Assembly: GCA_964019335.1 (NCBI GenBank)
Contig: OZ025723.1
Coordinates: forward strand, 1 to 64,000
Direction: 5' to 3'
Origin: Diplonema japonicum
Lineage: Eukaryota > Euglenozoa > Diplonemea > Diplonemida > Diplonemidae
Length of the DNA: 64,000 nucleotides
Shown here: piece after piece, positions 32,757 through 42,535 of the stretch
Numbering within the stretch: the first letter of the stretch is position 1
Layout of the letters: each line of letters begins with the position of its first letter
Notes under the pieces: generated by a model
The model's database searches: none
The model's input: the letters and a program-made list of their open reading frames with translations, nothing else
Told to the model about the DNA's origin: nothing
Program-made: the position numbers and the translations under genes

Positions 32757-34437
32757 ATGAACCCTGTCCAGGGATACAGGTACCCCCCATGCCACTACTT
32801 ACGCCAAGAAGACCTGGACAACCTGGGGAAGGACGACGAAGACGCGATGGTTGCTGTCGGGTTGGACGAGAGCATGCTGAGGACACCGTCAACAAGCGAA
32901 GAGGGAGACGGTGGGAACGAGATGGTGGGATATGAGAGTGAGGACGCAAGGATATCATGCGAAAAACCGAGAGTGGAAAAAGTGAAGGGTGGCAAGGTAG
33001 CGAGGGTAAAGGGGCTTGGGCACGAGAAGTTCGGGTTCGTGAAGGCCAACAAGTCCCAGTTGATCGCTCACTTGCTGCAGGCCGCCCTCATTGGGGCCAC
33101 GTTGCGGTTGCTAGTCTTTCCTCAGGCCTCGCTTGCGGTCGACAGCATGCCCGAGCCCCCTATAGACGCCAACACAACATCCACTGACTACAGGGAATAC
33201 CACCGCACTCGTCAACTCGCCTTTCTCTTCGCCTTCGGCATCACGAAGGCCTTCTCAAACGTCTTCGTGGGCCGTGCATCTGACCTCTTCGGCCGCAAGT
33301 TCACACACATCGTTGGCTGGATCTTCGGCATGCTCATGGCCACCGTGCTCATCAGCTCAAAGACATGGAGTGCCATCATCATAGCCAACATCCTACTTGG
33401 GGCCCAGCAAGCAGCAGCTTGGAGCAGCAACATCTTCATGATAACCGACATCCTGGGGCCGCGGAAGAGGGCCGTGTCGAGTGCTATGTCCAACTGCACC
33501 TCTGATTTCTCGTCTGTGGCCGCAGCATTCCTCGCCGCAGGGCTGCTGGACATTGCTGGGTACAACGGAGCCTTTGTGGGCGCACTGGTGTTGTGCATGT
33601 TGGGGGCTGTTGTTGCCACGATGCTGTTGGAAGACACGTCCTCATTTGTGGCTGTCGAAGTGGCTGCTGAGGAGAAAGGGCTGGAAGCAAAACCCTTGAA
33701 CACAAAGCACATGACAGCACTGCACTGGGGAACACTCGCAAAGCGTACCATGTGCACAAACCCCTCAACAGCAGTGATCTGCCTGACAGGAGTGACGTCG
33801 TCTATGGTGACAGGGCTGGTGTGGGGGCTCGCGCTCATCTGGGGGACGGAGCAGGGCATGGCTAACATATCCCACGCCGCGCTCAGCGCGTGCTACATAT
33901 TCCCCAAAGGCGTGGCACTCATCGTGTCGGGATACTTCTCAGACAGGTGGATGATGCGGAAGCCCTTGCTCATGGGCGGCTTGCTAGTCATAATTATAGG
34001 GCTCCTCACCTCGTCAAGCTCCGGGGAAGGCGATCTCACGACGAAGGAAATGTGGGCACGATTGCTGCTGGGGATGACCTTCATTGGGGTGGGGACAGGG
34101 CTCATATACCCTGTCATGTCCGCGGCTGTGGGCGACCACACGCCCGCAATGGTATGTGTTGACAGTCTAAAACGGAAAAAAAATATATGAAAAACAACAG
34201 GAACGTGCGTCGGCTCTTGGCGTGTTTAGATTCTGGAAGGACATAGGCTACGCCTTTGGTGGGCTTATCCCAGGTGCAGTGTTCTCACCTACTGAAGTAG
34301 ACTCGACCTTTGTGGCGTCCACACTGATCTTCTCTCTTGCCTGCATCGGCCTTGAACTGCTGCTCTTCATGCTGTACACTGAGCGATACCCTGCTACACG
34401 CAAGAAGGGTGGTGACGTGGTGGATAGTGCTCTGTAA
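32757..34437 (+). CDS. Major facilitator superfamily transporter, one intron
   Basis: CDS join(32757-34151, 34201-34437), 543 residues. The 49-nt intron (GTATGT..AACAACAG) restores the last two spans. An acidic cytosolic N-terminus of about 100 residues precedes the spans. The MFS loop 2-3 signature is GRASDLFGRKFTHIVGW, and the second-half equivalent is SGYFSDRWMMRKPLLMG. The order of spans and the ITDILGPRKRAVSSA loop suit a prokaryote-type MFS permease of unknown substrate. The ATG follows an ACAG acceptor (32742-32743) by 13 nt. The C-tail is short and basic (YPATRKKGGD). Confidence 0.9.
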
Positions 34438-35160
34438 TACCCCTTTCCCCCCCGTGCACATTGATCGCTATCTTGAGCACTCTGAAGGGAGGAATGTATA
34501 GAAGAAAAGAGAAAATGAGAGCAAGATACAAAAGGGAGGGTGGCGGGACATGGCCCTGATACCATTTGTTTAGCTCTTTTATGGTATAAAACGATTTACC
34601 CTAATACACAAACACACACACCCACCTCTACCATATGATTTACTTTTCTGTTGTTCCCCCGTCTCTCTTTGTGAGTATTCAAAAAAAATAGTTGTCCCGC
34701 CCACCCGACTTCTCAAAAAAAGTCCAAATCCACGTGTATAAAGAAAATAGGGCATAGAAGTGTGCCGGAGGGGTAACCCGGGTGCACGATGAATAAAAAG
34801 GGGGGGGGGGGGAGCGCAAGTCAGAGACTCGCTTGGTTACCCAAAAAAGCATTACGATTTGAGTTTAAATCTGCACTATCCTGCTCGTACATTTATCTTT
34901 TACATACATATGTCCGGGTCCCCTTCCACAGAAAGGAAAGGGAGCTGGGAGGGGAACTATGGGATGTTTTGCGGTGTTGTCCATTATCTCCCCCCCCCCC
35001 CCCCCCCCCTCCCCAGAATAGTACCCCCTTCCCTTTACCAAAGTGCGAAGATGTATCTGTCAAAAAAACCTCTTTTATGTTTATTTTTTCCCCCCTTACG
35101 TTTAGTTTCTTTTTTTCTCTCTAATTCTTTCCCCTCTCTTCAACCCCACCACACGTTAAG
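34438..35160. other. Intergenic with C20 run
   Basis: The stretch holds a G12 run near 34801, C20 at 34990-35009 and, from about 35080, a strong pyrimidine tract ending in TTAAG directly against the next ATG. I see no gene in it; the short frames at 34789-35191 are shadows of this simple sequence. Confidence 0.6.
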
Positions 35161-36455
35161 ATGTCTTACGAGGATTACGACAGTGAAGTGAGCAGCTGTA
35201 GTGACACTAGATTATTCGCAGGCGGCCTATGTGGAGCAGATGACGAGGCGATCGAGAAAGACCTTGACAACGTAGACGAGGAAGGCACACAGTCGGCAAA
35301 CGTAAGGAAGACCTACGAATTAGCTAATTTCTTCGGGACCTTGAGCAGCCTCGGGCTTTGCGATCGAGTCGAGTATGCCCGTTAACCAAACACCACCACC
35401 ACGTGCACAGGATAAATGGTGACGACGATCGATTCATGTTTGTGAACAATCCTACGTCACCTGACAGTCTGCACCATTACCTGGTTCAGGACGTTCCTTC
35501 CACGCTGCTCGGGAACAAGTCCTTCTTGGTTATGGACACGGAGGTGCTCAGCGTAGGCAGCAAGAAGGCAAAGAACCAAATTTTCGTCCCGCTCGAGATC
35601 GCCTTCAGCGCCATCACCCAAACCAGCACGACGTACGCTGTACGCCCCGTGTACCACACCCCTATCAACCCTGGTACCGTCTCGGGACGTGTTCTGTCTC
35701 AAAAGGACGATGAAGGATGGTTGCTGACCTACCATTACGGTGTGAAACACCTGCACGCAATGGGTGCGAGCAGCCACTTTGAATCTGGTTACAACGTGCC
35801 CCGCGGTGCGAGGTCGGACTTCCTGACAATATGGAAAGAGCTGGAAGACCTCGTGGCGAAGCACAGCAACGTGATCGTCGTGAAGGGCGGGCAGGCAGAG
35901 AGACAATCCCTCGCATGGCTGCTCCACATGGCGAAGAAGCAGGCACCTGACCCTTCCCATCTCCCGGACAACGTGCCCTTCATGTTGGTCGATGCGAATA
36001 ATTGCGCGGAACTCCGCCAGCACGTCGTGGACCCACTGTGGTACCCCACAGGCTCCCCTACGACGTACGATGACCCTGCCTTGCTCCCGTTCTCTGATTA
36101 TTTCATGAGCTACAGCGCGTGGGATCAAAAGCCCACCTTCGGCGAATGGTCTTTTAGTGCAAGGTGCTACAGCGATATGAACAGCGAACTCAACTTCTCT
36201 GGTGGAGTCGAGAGGTATCTCAATGAATACACGCTGCGACACGTCCTTGCCCTGCACGAAGCGCGCATCTGGACAAGCGACAGTGAGGCGTGTGACTTCC
36301 ACAGCGAAGTGCAACCCATCCACGAAGAGTTCTGGTACACAGCGAACAACGAAGACATACCTGAGGACAAGGGGAGGCCCTTCCACCTTCACTGTTGCAA
36401 GAAGGACACCACTGCGTTGGCCAACGGGCTGGTGGCGGTGCTCTCCATGAAGTAG
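35161..36455 (+). CDS. Possible Maelstrom-like / DEDD-type RNase H-fold nuclease, one intron
   Basis: CDS join(35161-35372, 35411-36455), 418 residues. The 38-nt intron (GTATGC..TGCACAG) splits a Glu codon. After an acidic N-terminus, SFLVMDTEVL gives the Asp-x-Glu of a DEDD exonuclease strand. YHTPINPGTVSGR and HYGVKHLHAM resemble the PG and (T)HGI segments of Maelstrom/DnaQ folds. VIVVKGGQAERQSLAWLL follows where the next helix should be. Near the end, CDFHSEV recalls the CxxH zinc site of Maelstrom domains. Protist Maelstrom proteins can keep nuclease residues that animals lost. The family call is tentative; the splice is firmer. The AG (35159-35160) touches the ATG, so no 5' leader beyond a spliced leader would remain. 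Confidence 0.75.
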
Positions 36456-37000
36456 TCGGGCCCCGACTGCTCAATTTCAGTCTTGAGCTTGAGAGACAAG
36501 AAGCCTTAAGATACTACGATTTCTTTTAATATTCGTTCCTTTTTAAATTCCAAGTGTTCATAGCTCCCGCGGCATGTTTTGAAAGAAAAAGAAAAAAACG
36601 TCCCCCCGTTATGTACTTCGATCACCTACTTGCGCAAAAGGGTTGTATCGTGTTCTTCCCAAGCAGTGGCGGGGTGGGGTACAAACAGCATCAAAAAGGT
36701 GTAATTTAGGGGGGGGTTCCCCCGATGTTTTTCAAATCAATAAGTTATGCCCGTTGCATAAACTTCTCAAAGAGTGTAAAATAGGTCCTCTGGTGTCGTA
36801 AGACTTGGGGACAGCAATCGTGTGTTCCGCTCTTTGAGAATATCTAAGCCACCTCGGTAACTCCGCTTCGATTCCTACAGCGCAATCTAGATATCCCCCG
36901 GAATAAATAGTGAAAAATATATTGTAGCAGAGCAAAGGGTGCATTCATTGTCACACAGGTGCCCTATGATCTACCAAGATAGTGTGACCTGCTCACACCC
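36456..37000. other. Intergenic with candidate structured RNA
   Basis: It contains three serial stem-loop candidates (36745-36893, listed separately). The acceptor CACAG at 36954-36958 lies 42 nt before the next ATG. No protein frame is supported. Confidence 0.5.
36745..36893 (+). ncRNA. Candidate structured non-coding RNA (three stem-loops)
   Basis: Stem 1: TTATGC (36745-36750) with GCATAA (36756-36761). Stem 2: an 11-bp perfect pair TTCTCAAAGAG (36764-36774) and CTCTTTGAGAA (36830-36840). Inside it, GTCCTC/GGGGAC encloses GTC-GTAA-GAC, a GNRA-type tetraloop. Stem 3: TATCTA (36841-36846) with TAGATA (36888-36893). The strand is uncertain because stems are symmetric, but a GUAA loop forms only on +. 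It is not a tRNA: no paired T or acceptor stem fits. Identity is unknown (snoRNA, snRNA or spliced-leader-like are all possible). Confidence 0.3.
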
Positions 37001-40000
37001 ATGAAGCTTCAGGCGCTGTTTGCGCCAATAGACGTCTGCAATGCCACGGACTGCGTCATAGACACGCACAGGGGGAATGTGTTGAACAACAGAAGCGTCT
37101 TCACCGACGAGCACCACCCTGTGGAGGTTGTGAGGCGACGCAGGCGTTTGAAGGACATCCAGAATGAAGCGGCGCAGGAGGCGCTGAACAAAATCCTCGA
37201 CAGGGAGAAGAACTACAGCACCGCATGCAAGTCGGACGTGCTGCGCGTGGTGCGCAAAGCGACGAGGAACAACTGCAACCCTTACCTAAACCTGTCCAAC
37301 TCCAATATGAATGACACGTCTGTGTTGGTTCTCTCGTCAGTCCTCTCGCACCACCCTTCGATCACAGCGGTCGATCTCTCTTTGAACCCTATCACAGAAG
37401 TTGCGGGAACCCTGCTGCTAAAGGTGGTCGAGACCTCCCCCAACATCACCTCCGTTTCTATCACCGACACTCACATCCCGAAGAACGTCAAAACAGCAAT
37501 TCAAGCCGCAACACAGTTCAACCTCCATCGGCGCAGCCGGCACCTTGAGATAACCGCGACAAGACACACTGCACACCAGCTGAGTGCAATCCAGCAACTG
37601 GTCGACAAGAAGATCGATGCCCTGACCACCTTGCACAAGCTGCATAAGGCAAATATCGAAGACGCGTGGCAGCAGTCCTTTACAGAACTCCAGAATTTGC
37701 ACAAAACGGAGAAGTCTCGGATACAGAGGCATCTTTACATCTTGCAGCTTCGCAAGGACAAGAAGCTGGCACGAGACAACTTTGCAGAAGAAGAGTCAGA
37801 AGAGCGGTGTCTCTGGTTCGCACAAGAGTCCCTTGCCACTATCCGCACGTATTCCGTGTACGCAATCGACAACAGAGTTGCCATCACCTCCGAAGAAGGC
37901 CACACAAGAAGGGAGCTCAAAACAGAAGCCAAGCACGGGTGGGCTACGTCAAAGCACAAGGAGAAGACACGACTGCTGGCGGAGTATAACGTACGACTCG
38001 TACTAGAGGATGACGAGAACGCAGCAAGGAAGGTAGTGACGCACGCCTTGCTGGGGGAGAGGGGAAACTTGAAGCAGCACGAGCAGGCGTGTCACGCTAC
38101 AGCGATGGAACTCTTGAACCAGAGACTCGAACGAGAGGCGGCAGAAGTGCGGTGGAGGCGGCAGGAAGAACTCAGGCTTGAGAAAGAAAAACAGCACAAG
38201 AAAGAGCGCGAGGCACGAATACTGATGGAACATCAAGTAGGACGTGATAAGGAAGCGCGTGCGGAGATGGGGCGGCGCTCAACCGTGGAACGCGAAGAAA
38301 CTGCACTAAGAATTGCAATACTCGAGATATGCAAGATCAATCATAGTGTGGTGCAAGCGTACTCATCTCTCATCAAGGCTGAGCAGGGGAGGACAAAAAC
38401 TTACGCGGCCCAGCCAACGCTTGTAGTAACATCGAAGAAGGACCAGTCGGCGATTATCAAGCATTTCACAGGCACCACTAACGCCACGTCGCAGGTCACG
38501 AGAATCTGCCTTTCGCACGACATCGGCTTCCCTGATGAGGCCTCTTCACAGAAGAAGCGCCCAACAGATGTGAAGCTGGCACACAAAACAGACGTGTGGC
38601 AGGACATCTCCAAAGTAGTGCGGGAGCACCGCAAAGCCTACAAAGCGAAAATGACCGAAGCACGCGACACCATCAAGGAAAACTACAACGAGTGGCTCCC
38701 AGTACTGTACCCTGCCCTGTGCCTGAAGAAAGACGCACCCATCCCTGAGGACGCAGTCCCTTTGGTTAAGTACAGTCCAAACGAACTGGCTTTTATCCCA
38801 CTGCCACCTGCTGACCAGCCAAAAACACAGAAGTTAGAGATCTTAGGAGGCACCATCACAGTGTCATGCGTGGTGCAGAACAGTGACGTGGAAGGTGTCA
38901 AAATCACGGGACCTGCTTCGGAGGTTGAGAACGATACACTGCTGGTCGAAAACGAAGCGATACGAAAAGCGTTTAATGTCACCAACAAGGCGAAGCACAC
39001 GCTTACGTTTGAGGTACCGCACAACGCTAGCCTGCAGACTGTGGTGGAGGCCATTAACTCCGTGTCGTTTCTCAGCGGTGCCGCTGCTGACGTGGTGCCC
39101 TTTGAGAGGGTGGTGAGGTACAATGTGACGCTTCGGTACCCGAGCTTGGGGAAAACTGCCTGTGACGGAAGGGGTGTGATAGCCACTGCCACGCCGTTCA
39201 CCGGGTGTGCAGAAGCGGAGGCGACGTGCGAGGTGTCTGTTGCAGTGCTGCCCTCGCTGCTGCACATGCCCACGGGGAATGCTGCTGCTGTCGAGTACAT
39301 CGAGGATACGCCTCCCGACAAATGTGCATTGCTTGAAGACATCTCCTTGCGGCACCTATCCAAGGTGGTCATATCACCCACTGGGAGGTTCGTCTTCAGC
39401 CCTGCCATAGGCATGTCCTATGATGGGTGGGAATTGAAAGTGGCCATAGTTAGCGGGTGGACGGACGACGACGTGATCCCCATCAAGACTGTCTTCGAAG
39501 ATGACATTGCGTTTGAGCAGAACGAGGGCCCTATGCGACTCTCGCACGATGGGCTGTCCTTTGGTGAGATTACAGAGGGACGCCTCTACAGGTGCAAAGA
39601 TGTAGAAGAGAAGTACCAACCAGCGAAAGGTTTCAAGATCAAACTCTCTGGACCAGAGGCAAAGGCAGCAGTCCTCGTGAAGTTTTTGAAGAAGTTGCGC
39701 TACTACAACAGCTCGCAGAACCCCACAGAGGAACCGCGTGAAGTTGAGATTTCACTCCTTCACAGCGGATTCAAGTCTTCTGTAACGCTGGCCGTGAACG
39801 TCATTGGGACTGACGACCCTGCTAGCATGACCCTTCAGACGCACAGGCTGTTCTACAGGCAGAACTCCCCCACTATACCCGAGCACCTCAGGAGCTACGT
39901 GCGGCAGATCTATCTACCTGTGTGCGAAGGTATTGTGGTAGAAGACATCGACACTGACTTCTTCTGCGGCGGGTATGTGGTGCTGGCGATGTCGCAGCAG

Positions 40001-42289
40001 CAGAAAGGCGACGAGCTAGGGGTGCGCCCCTCCATGCTTCCCGGGTTGGAGGTGGTGAATGGTGACGATGGAACATGCAGACTGCTGCACAACGAAGAGG
40101 ATATCGGTGAGTTAATATCGGGCGCAGTGGTCACGGAAAACAACGCACCCACTTCACCTCTAGGGAAAGAGCAGTGTTCTGAAGTGAGGATACAGTTCGG
40201 TCTGTGCGTGCCTTTAACAAGTGTCCAGCAAGTCTTGCGTTGCGTGACATTCACGAATCTCGGCTTCATGCCACCCGAGGGCTGGCGGAAGATATCACTG
40301 TCCCTAATGTTGGGTCCCAGTGTGGGGCCTGGGAACGAAGTCGTCTCCGAAGAAGAAGGCACTTTGCTGGAAGACTCAATCGAGCTACGGGTGGTTCCAT
40401 CTCTGTTCAACATCCCTGGTGTGCACTCGAAGGCAGAATACAGGGAGGGATCGGGGTCCGTTAGGATCGCACCATTCGAAGTACTTTCTGACAAAGAGGG
40501 TTGGGTGGAGTCGGGATACAACGGCGGCTGTGTGTGGGTAGAGTTCGTTGAGGGTGGCAATGAGGACGATGTCGTCAATCTTAGGACAGGGACGGGCAAC
40601 GACGAACTGCGGATTGAGGTTCGCAAGGGGCAGAAGGCGGTGATGCCCACCTGCATCGCAGACACCATCTCGCAAGGGAGGAAGAAACTGGAGGCATTCG
40701 ATGACTCGCAGGAGGTGACCACAGCCACGTTGTCTCTCAAAGCTGCGACGAAATTCAAAGGAAAGCTTGGGAAAGGCAAATCTGAACCAGTTTGTGTGCC
40801 GCAACAAAAAAAACTGGAAGCGACGGGAAGCAACGAGGCACCCGAACAAGAGAGTTCTGAGAAGGGGTCGCTGAACTCTTCGGATATGGAAAGCCCAAGG
40901 TCTGAGGCGTCGCAGTCACCTCGTGCGGGGGCGCTCCTCAGAGACCGTATGAGGATAAAGGCGCAGGAGGCTGTGAAGGAACGCAAAGACAGGCGTAACA
41001 GTCTGGTGCTGGGCGCAAAGGACGGGATGCAGCAGCTTATTAAACGGGGGCTGGATGAGCGATCTGGGTTGACGTCATCGGTGAGCGATATATACATAGG
41101 GAAGAAGCACAAGATTGCGACACTGTCGATGGCTCGTGGACAATTGTTCGTGCAGTTCGCAAAGAGCGTTGCTAGGAAGGAGGTTGTAACAGTACTGAAG
41201 AGCATCACATACTCCAACGTAAACAGCGACCCGACAGAACTGCTGAAGATCTTACGGGTGTCTGTGCGCTGCAGCGGGTATGCACCTAGCCAGGCATTGA
41301 TGCAGATCGAGATCCAGAGCGTGGACGATGTCACAGAGATCGTCCTCACCAACGCAAGGCCGCGGTACCGACCGGGCAACATCTCTCAATACAAGTGCGG
41401 CGCTTGGCAGATGGCAGGCTTTGGGAAGCTCCATCTAGAAGACCCCGATACAACACACTTGGACGGCGGGGGTTTCGCTGTAGAGCTGCAAGGTGGCGGT
41501 GTCAAGGGCGATGTTCTTACCTTCATGACACCAGAGCAGCAGCAGCTAGCAGCACTGCAGCAGCAGTTCACAGCGTGTTACAACATAGCTGCCAGCGACG
41601 GGAAGCTTTTGCTCGACAACGAGGTGGTGGGGTGCATTGAGTTCCCGAAGAGCAGCGTGGCAGGGACGAACAACTTGAAGGCCACATTCCTGAAGCATGA
41701 CCCGCCGAAGCTCACACTTGCCATCGCCTCGTACATGATGAGCTGCGTGTGTTTCGGCACAAGCAGCAAAGTGACAACAGGGCAGCGCACTTACGTCTTC
41801 AAGGTGTCCGACGCAGACAACCCACAAGAAGGGAAGCAGCGTGTTGTCATTGACGTCTGCAAGCCGCTGATCGCCCCTCCAAGCGACAAGCCCGTAAACA
41901 AGACAATAAAAGCAGGCCAAACGGTTCAGATATTAGACAAAATGAACTGCTCAGTTGTGGAAGGGAAGAAAGACGCTTTCCTCACAAACGGCTTCGTGGA
42001 AGTGCTTCTTGTGGCCGACGCGGAATCCCCTGAGGAGCAGGACTCGCTGGTACTGACTGGTACCACCGCCGTTAAAGATGGCGGGCTTCATGTAGGCACT
42101 GAGTTCATAGGTAGGGTTGTTGTGCGGCAAGACACAATACGTGTGGACTTCGGGTGGGCTTCAAAAGCGAACTCGAAGAATCTGCAAACACTATTAACGA
42201 CAGCCATCCACTTCAAGTCTAGCGAAGATAGCACACCGCGCACGAGGACAGTCAACTACACAGTATGCCGTACTTTGGGGGGGAAATAA
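37001..42289 (+). CDS. LRR, coiled-coil and beta-repeat giant protein, 1762 aa
   Basis: The N-terminus (residues about 90-170) carries RNI-type leucine-rich repeats (NPYLNLSNSNMND, SITAVDLSLNPI). A long Arg/Glu-rich coiled coil follows (about 170-480). From about residue 590 to the end there are roughly five or six beta-rich units. They share the pattern of a Gly/Asp-rich loop (EDPDTTHLDGGGFAVELQGG), an Asp-rich turn (GGNEDDVVNLRTG), and a closing KSITYSNVNSDPTE-type strand before a new unit. Such units resemble CSPG/FRAS1 or cadherin-like repeats of bacteria and protists. There is no signal peptide or membrane span, so it is probably cytosolic or cytoskeletal. The nearest strong acceptor (36957-36958) is 42 nt before the ATG. 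It has no introns. Confidence 0.85.
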   Translation: MKLQALFAPIDVCNATDCVIDTHRGNVLNNRSVFTDEHHPVEVVRRRRRLKDIQNEAAQEALNKILDREKNYSTACKSDVLRVVRKATRNNCNPYLNLSNSNMNDTSVLVLSSVLSHHPSITAVDLSLNPITEVAGTLLLKVVETSPNITSVSITDTHIPKNVKTAIQAATQFNLHRRSRHLEITATRHTAHQLSAIQQLVDKKIDALTTLHKLHKANIEDAWQQSFTELQNLHKTEKSRIQRHLYILQLRKDKKLARDNFAEEESEERCLWFAQESLATIRTYSVYAIDNRVAITSEEGHTRRELKTEAKHGWATSKHKEKTRLLAEYNVRLVLEDDENAARKVVTHALLGERGNLKQHEQACHATAMELLNQRLEREAAEVRWRRQEELRLEKEKQHKKEREARILMEHQVGRDKEARAEMGRRSTVEREETALRIAILEICKINHSVVQAYSSLIKAEQGRTKTYAAQPTLVVTSKKDQSAIIKHFTGTTNATSQVTRICLSHDIGFPDEASSQKKRPTDVKLAHKTDVWQDISKVVREHRKAYKAKMTEARDTIKENYNEWLPVLYPALCLKKDAPIPEDAVPLVKYSPNELAFIPLPPADQPKTQKLEILGGTITVSCVVQNSDVEGVKITGPASEVENDTLLVENEAIRKAFNVTNKAKHTLTFEVPHNASLQTVVEAINSVSFLSGAAADVVPFERVVRYNVTLRYPSLGKTACDGRGVIATATPFTGCAEAEATCEVSVAVLPSLLHMPTGNAAAVEYIEDTPPDKCALLEDISLRHLSKVVISPTGRFVFSPAIGMSYDGWELKVAIVSGWTDDDVIPIKTVFEDDIAFEQNEGPMRLSHDGLSFGEITEGRLYRCKDVEEKYQPAKGFKIKLSGPEAKAAVLVKFLKKLRYYNSSQNPTEEPREVEISLLHSGFKSSVTLAVNVIGTDDPASMTLQTHRLFYRQNSPTIPEHLRSYVRQIYLPVCEGIVVEDIDTDFFCGGYVVLAMSQQQKGDELGVRPSMLPGLEVVNGDDGTCRLLHNEEDIGELISGAVVTENNAPTSPLGKEQCSEVRIQFGLCVPLTSVQQVLRCVTFTNLGFMPPEGWRKISLSLMLGPSVGPGNEVVSEEEGTLLEDSIELRVVPSLFNIPGVHSKAEYREGSGSVRIAPFEVLSDKEGWVESGYNGGCVWVEFVEGGNEDDVVNLRTGTGNDELRIEVRKGQKAVMPTCIADTISQGRKKLEAFDDSQEVTTATLSLKAATKFKGKLGKGKSEPVCVPQQKKLEATGSNEAPEQESSEKGSLNSSDMESPRSEASQSPRAGALLRDRMRIKAQEAVKERKDRRNSLVLGAKDGMQQLIKRGLDERSGLTSSVSDIYIGKKHKIATLSMARGQLFVQFAKSVARKEVVTVLKSITYSNVNSDPTELLKILRVSVRCSGYAPSQALMQIEIQSVDDVTEIVLTNARPRYRPGNISQYKCGAWQMAGFGKLHLEDPDTTHLDGGGFAVELQGGGVKGDVLTFMTPEQQQLAALQQQFTACYNIAASDGKLLLDNEVVGCIEFPKSSVAGTNNLKATFLKHDPPKLTLAIASYMMSCVCFGTSSKVTTGQRTYVFKVSDADNPQEGKQRVVIDVCKPLIAPPSDKPVNKTIKAGQTVQILDKMNCSVVEGKKDAFLTNGFVEVLLVADAESPEEQDSLVLTGTTAVKDGGLHVGTEFIGRVVVRQDTIRVDFGWASKANSKNLQTLLTTAIHFKSSEDSTPRTRTVNYTVCRTLGGK

Positions 42290-42526
42290 AATAGTTCAAA
42301 AAAAAAGAAAAAAAAAAAAAAAGAAAAAAAAAAAAAAAAAAAAAAAAAAAAACACCAAACACAGTGTTCCGATGCGAGTTCTGAGTGCTGCTTCAGGTGC
42401 ACTATTTCAGTGAAGTGATGAGACAAGGAGGGGAAAAAGAAGACGAGAAAATACCCTTTCTAGGGATGTTTTGCATTTTTTTGCGGAATCTTATGGTGAG
42501 AAGTAACACGCTCTAAAACCGCACAG
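42290..42526. other. Short intergenic with A-rich tract and splice acceptor
   Basis: A stretch of about 50 nt, nearly all A (42300-42352), follows the stop. The acceptor CGCACAG (42520-42526) ends directly against an ATG. Confidence 0.6.
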
Positions 42527-42535
42527 ATGAGATGA
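42527..42535 (+). promoter_or_regulatory. Two-codon upstream ORF overlapping the start codon
   Basis: ATGAGATGA starts directly after the acceptor AG (42525-42526) and stops at 42533-42535. Its second codon overlaps the main ATG (42532-42534). If the acceptor is used, the first AUG of the mature mRNA is this minimal uORF, and the main protein depends on leaky scanning or reinitiation. Confidence 0.5.

Noticed and set aside
35457-36392. 311-codon minus frame
   Set aside because: Antisense shadow of the nuclease-like gene; no motif.
36840-36893. tRNA (TTCGATTCC resembles a B box)
   Set aside because: The flanking bases do not form a T stem, there is no A box, and no acceptor stem pairs.
39910-41382. 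490-codon minus frame
   Set aside because: Lies fully inside the 1762-residue + gene, has no recognisable domain and has a poor composition.
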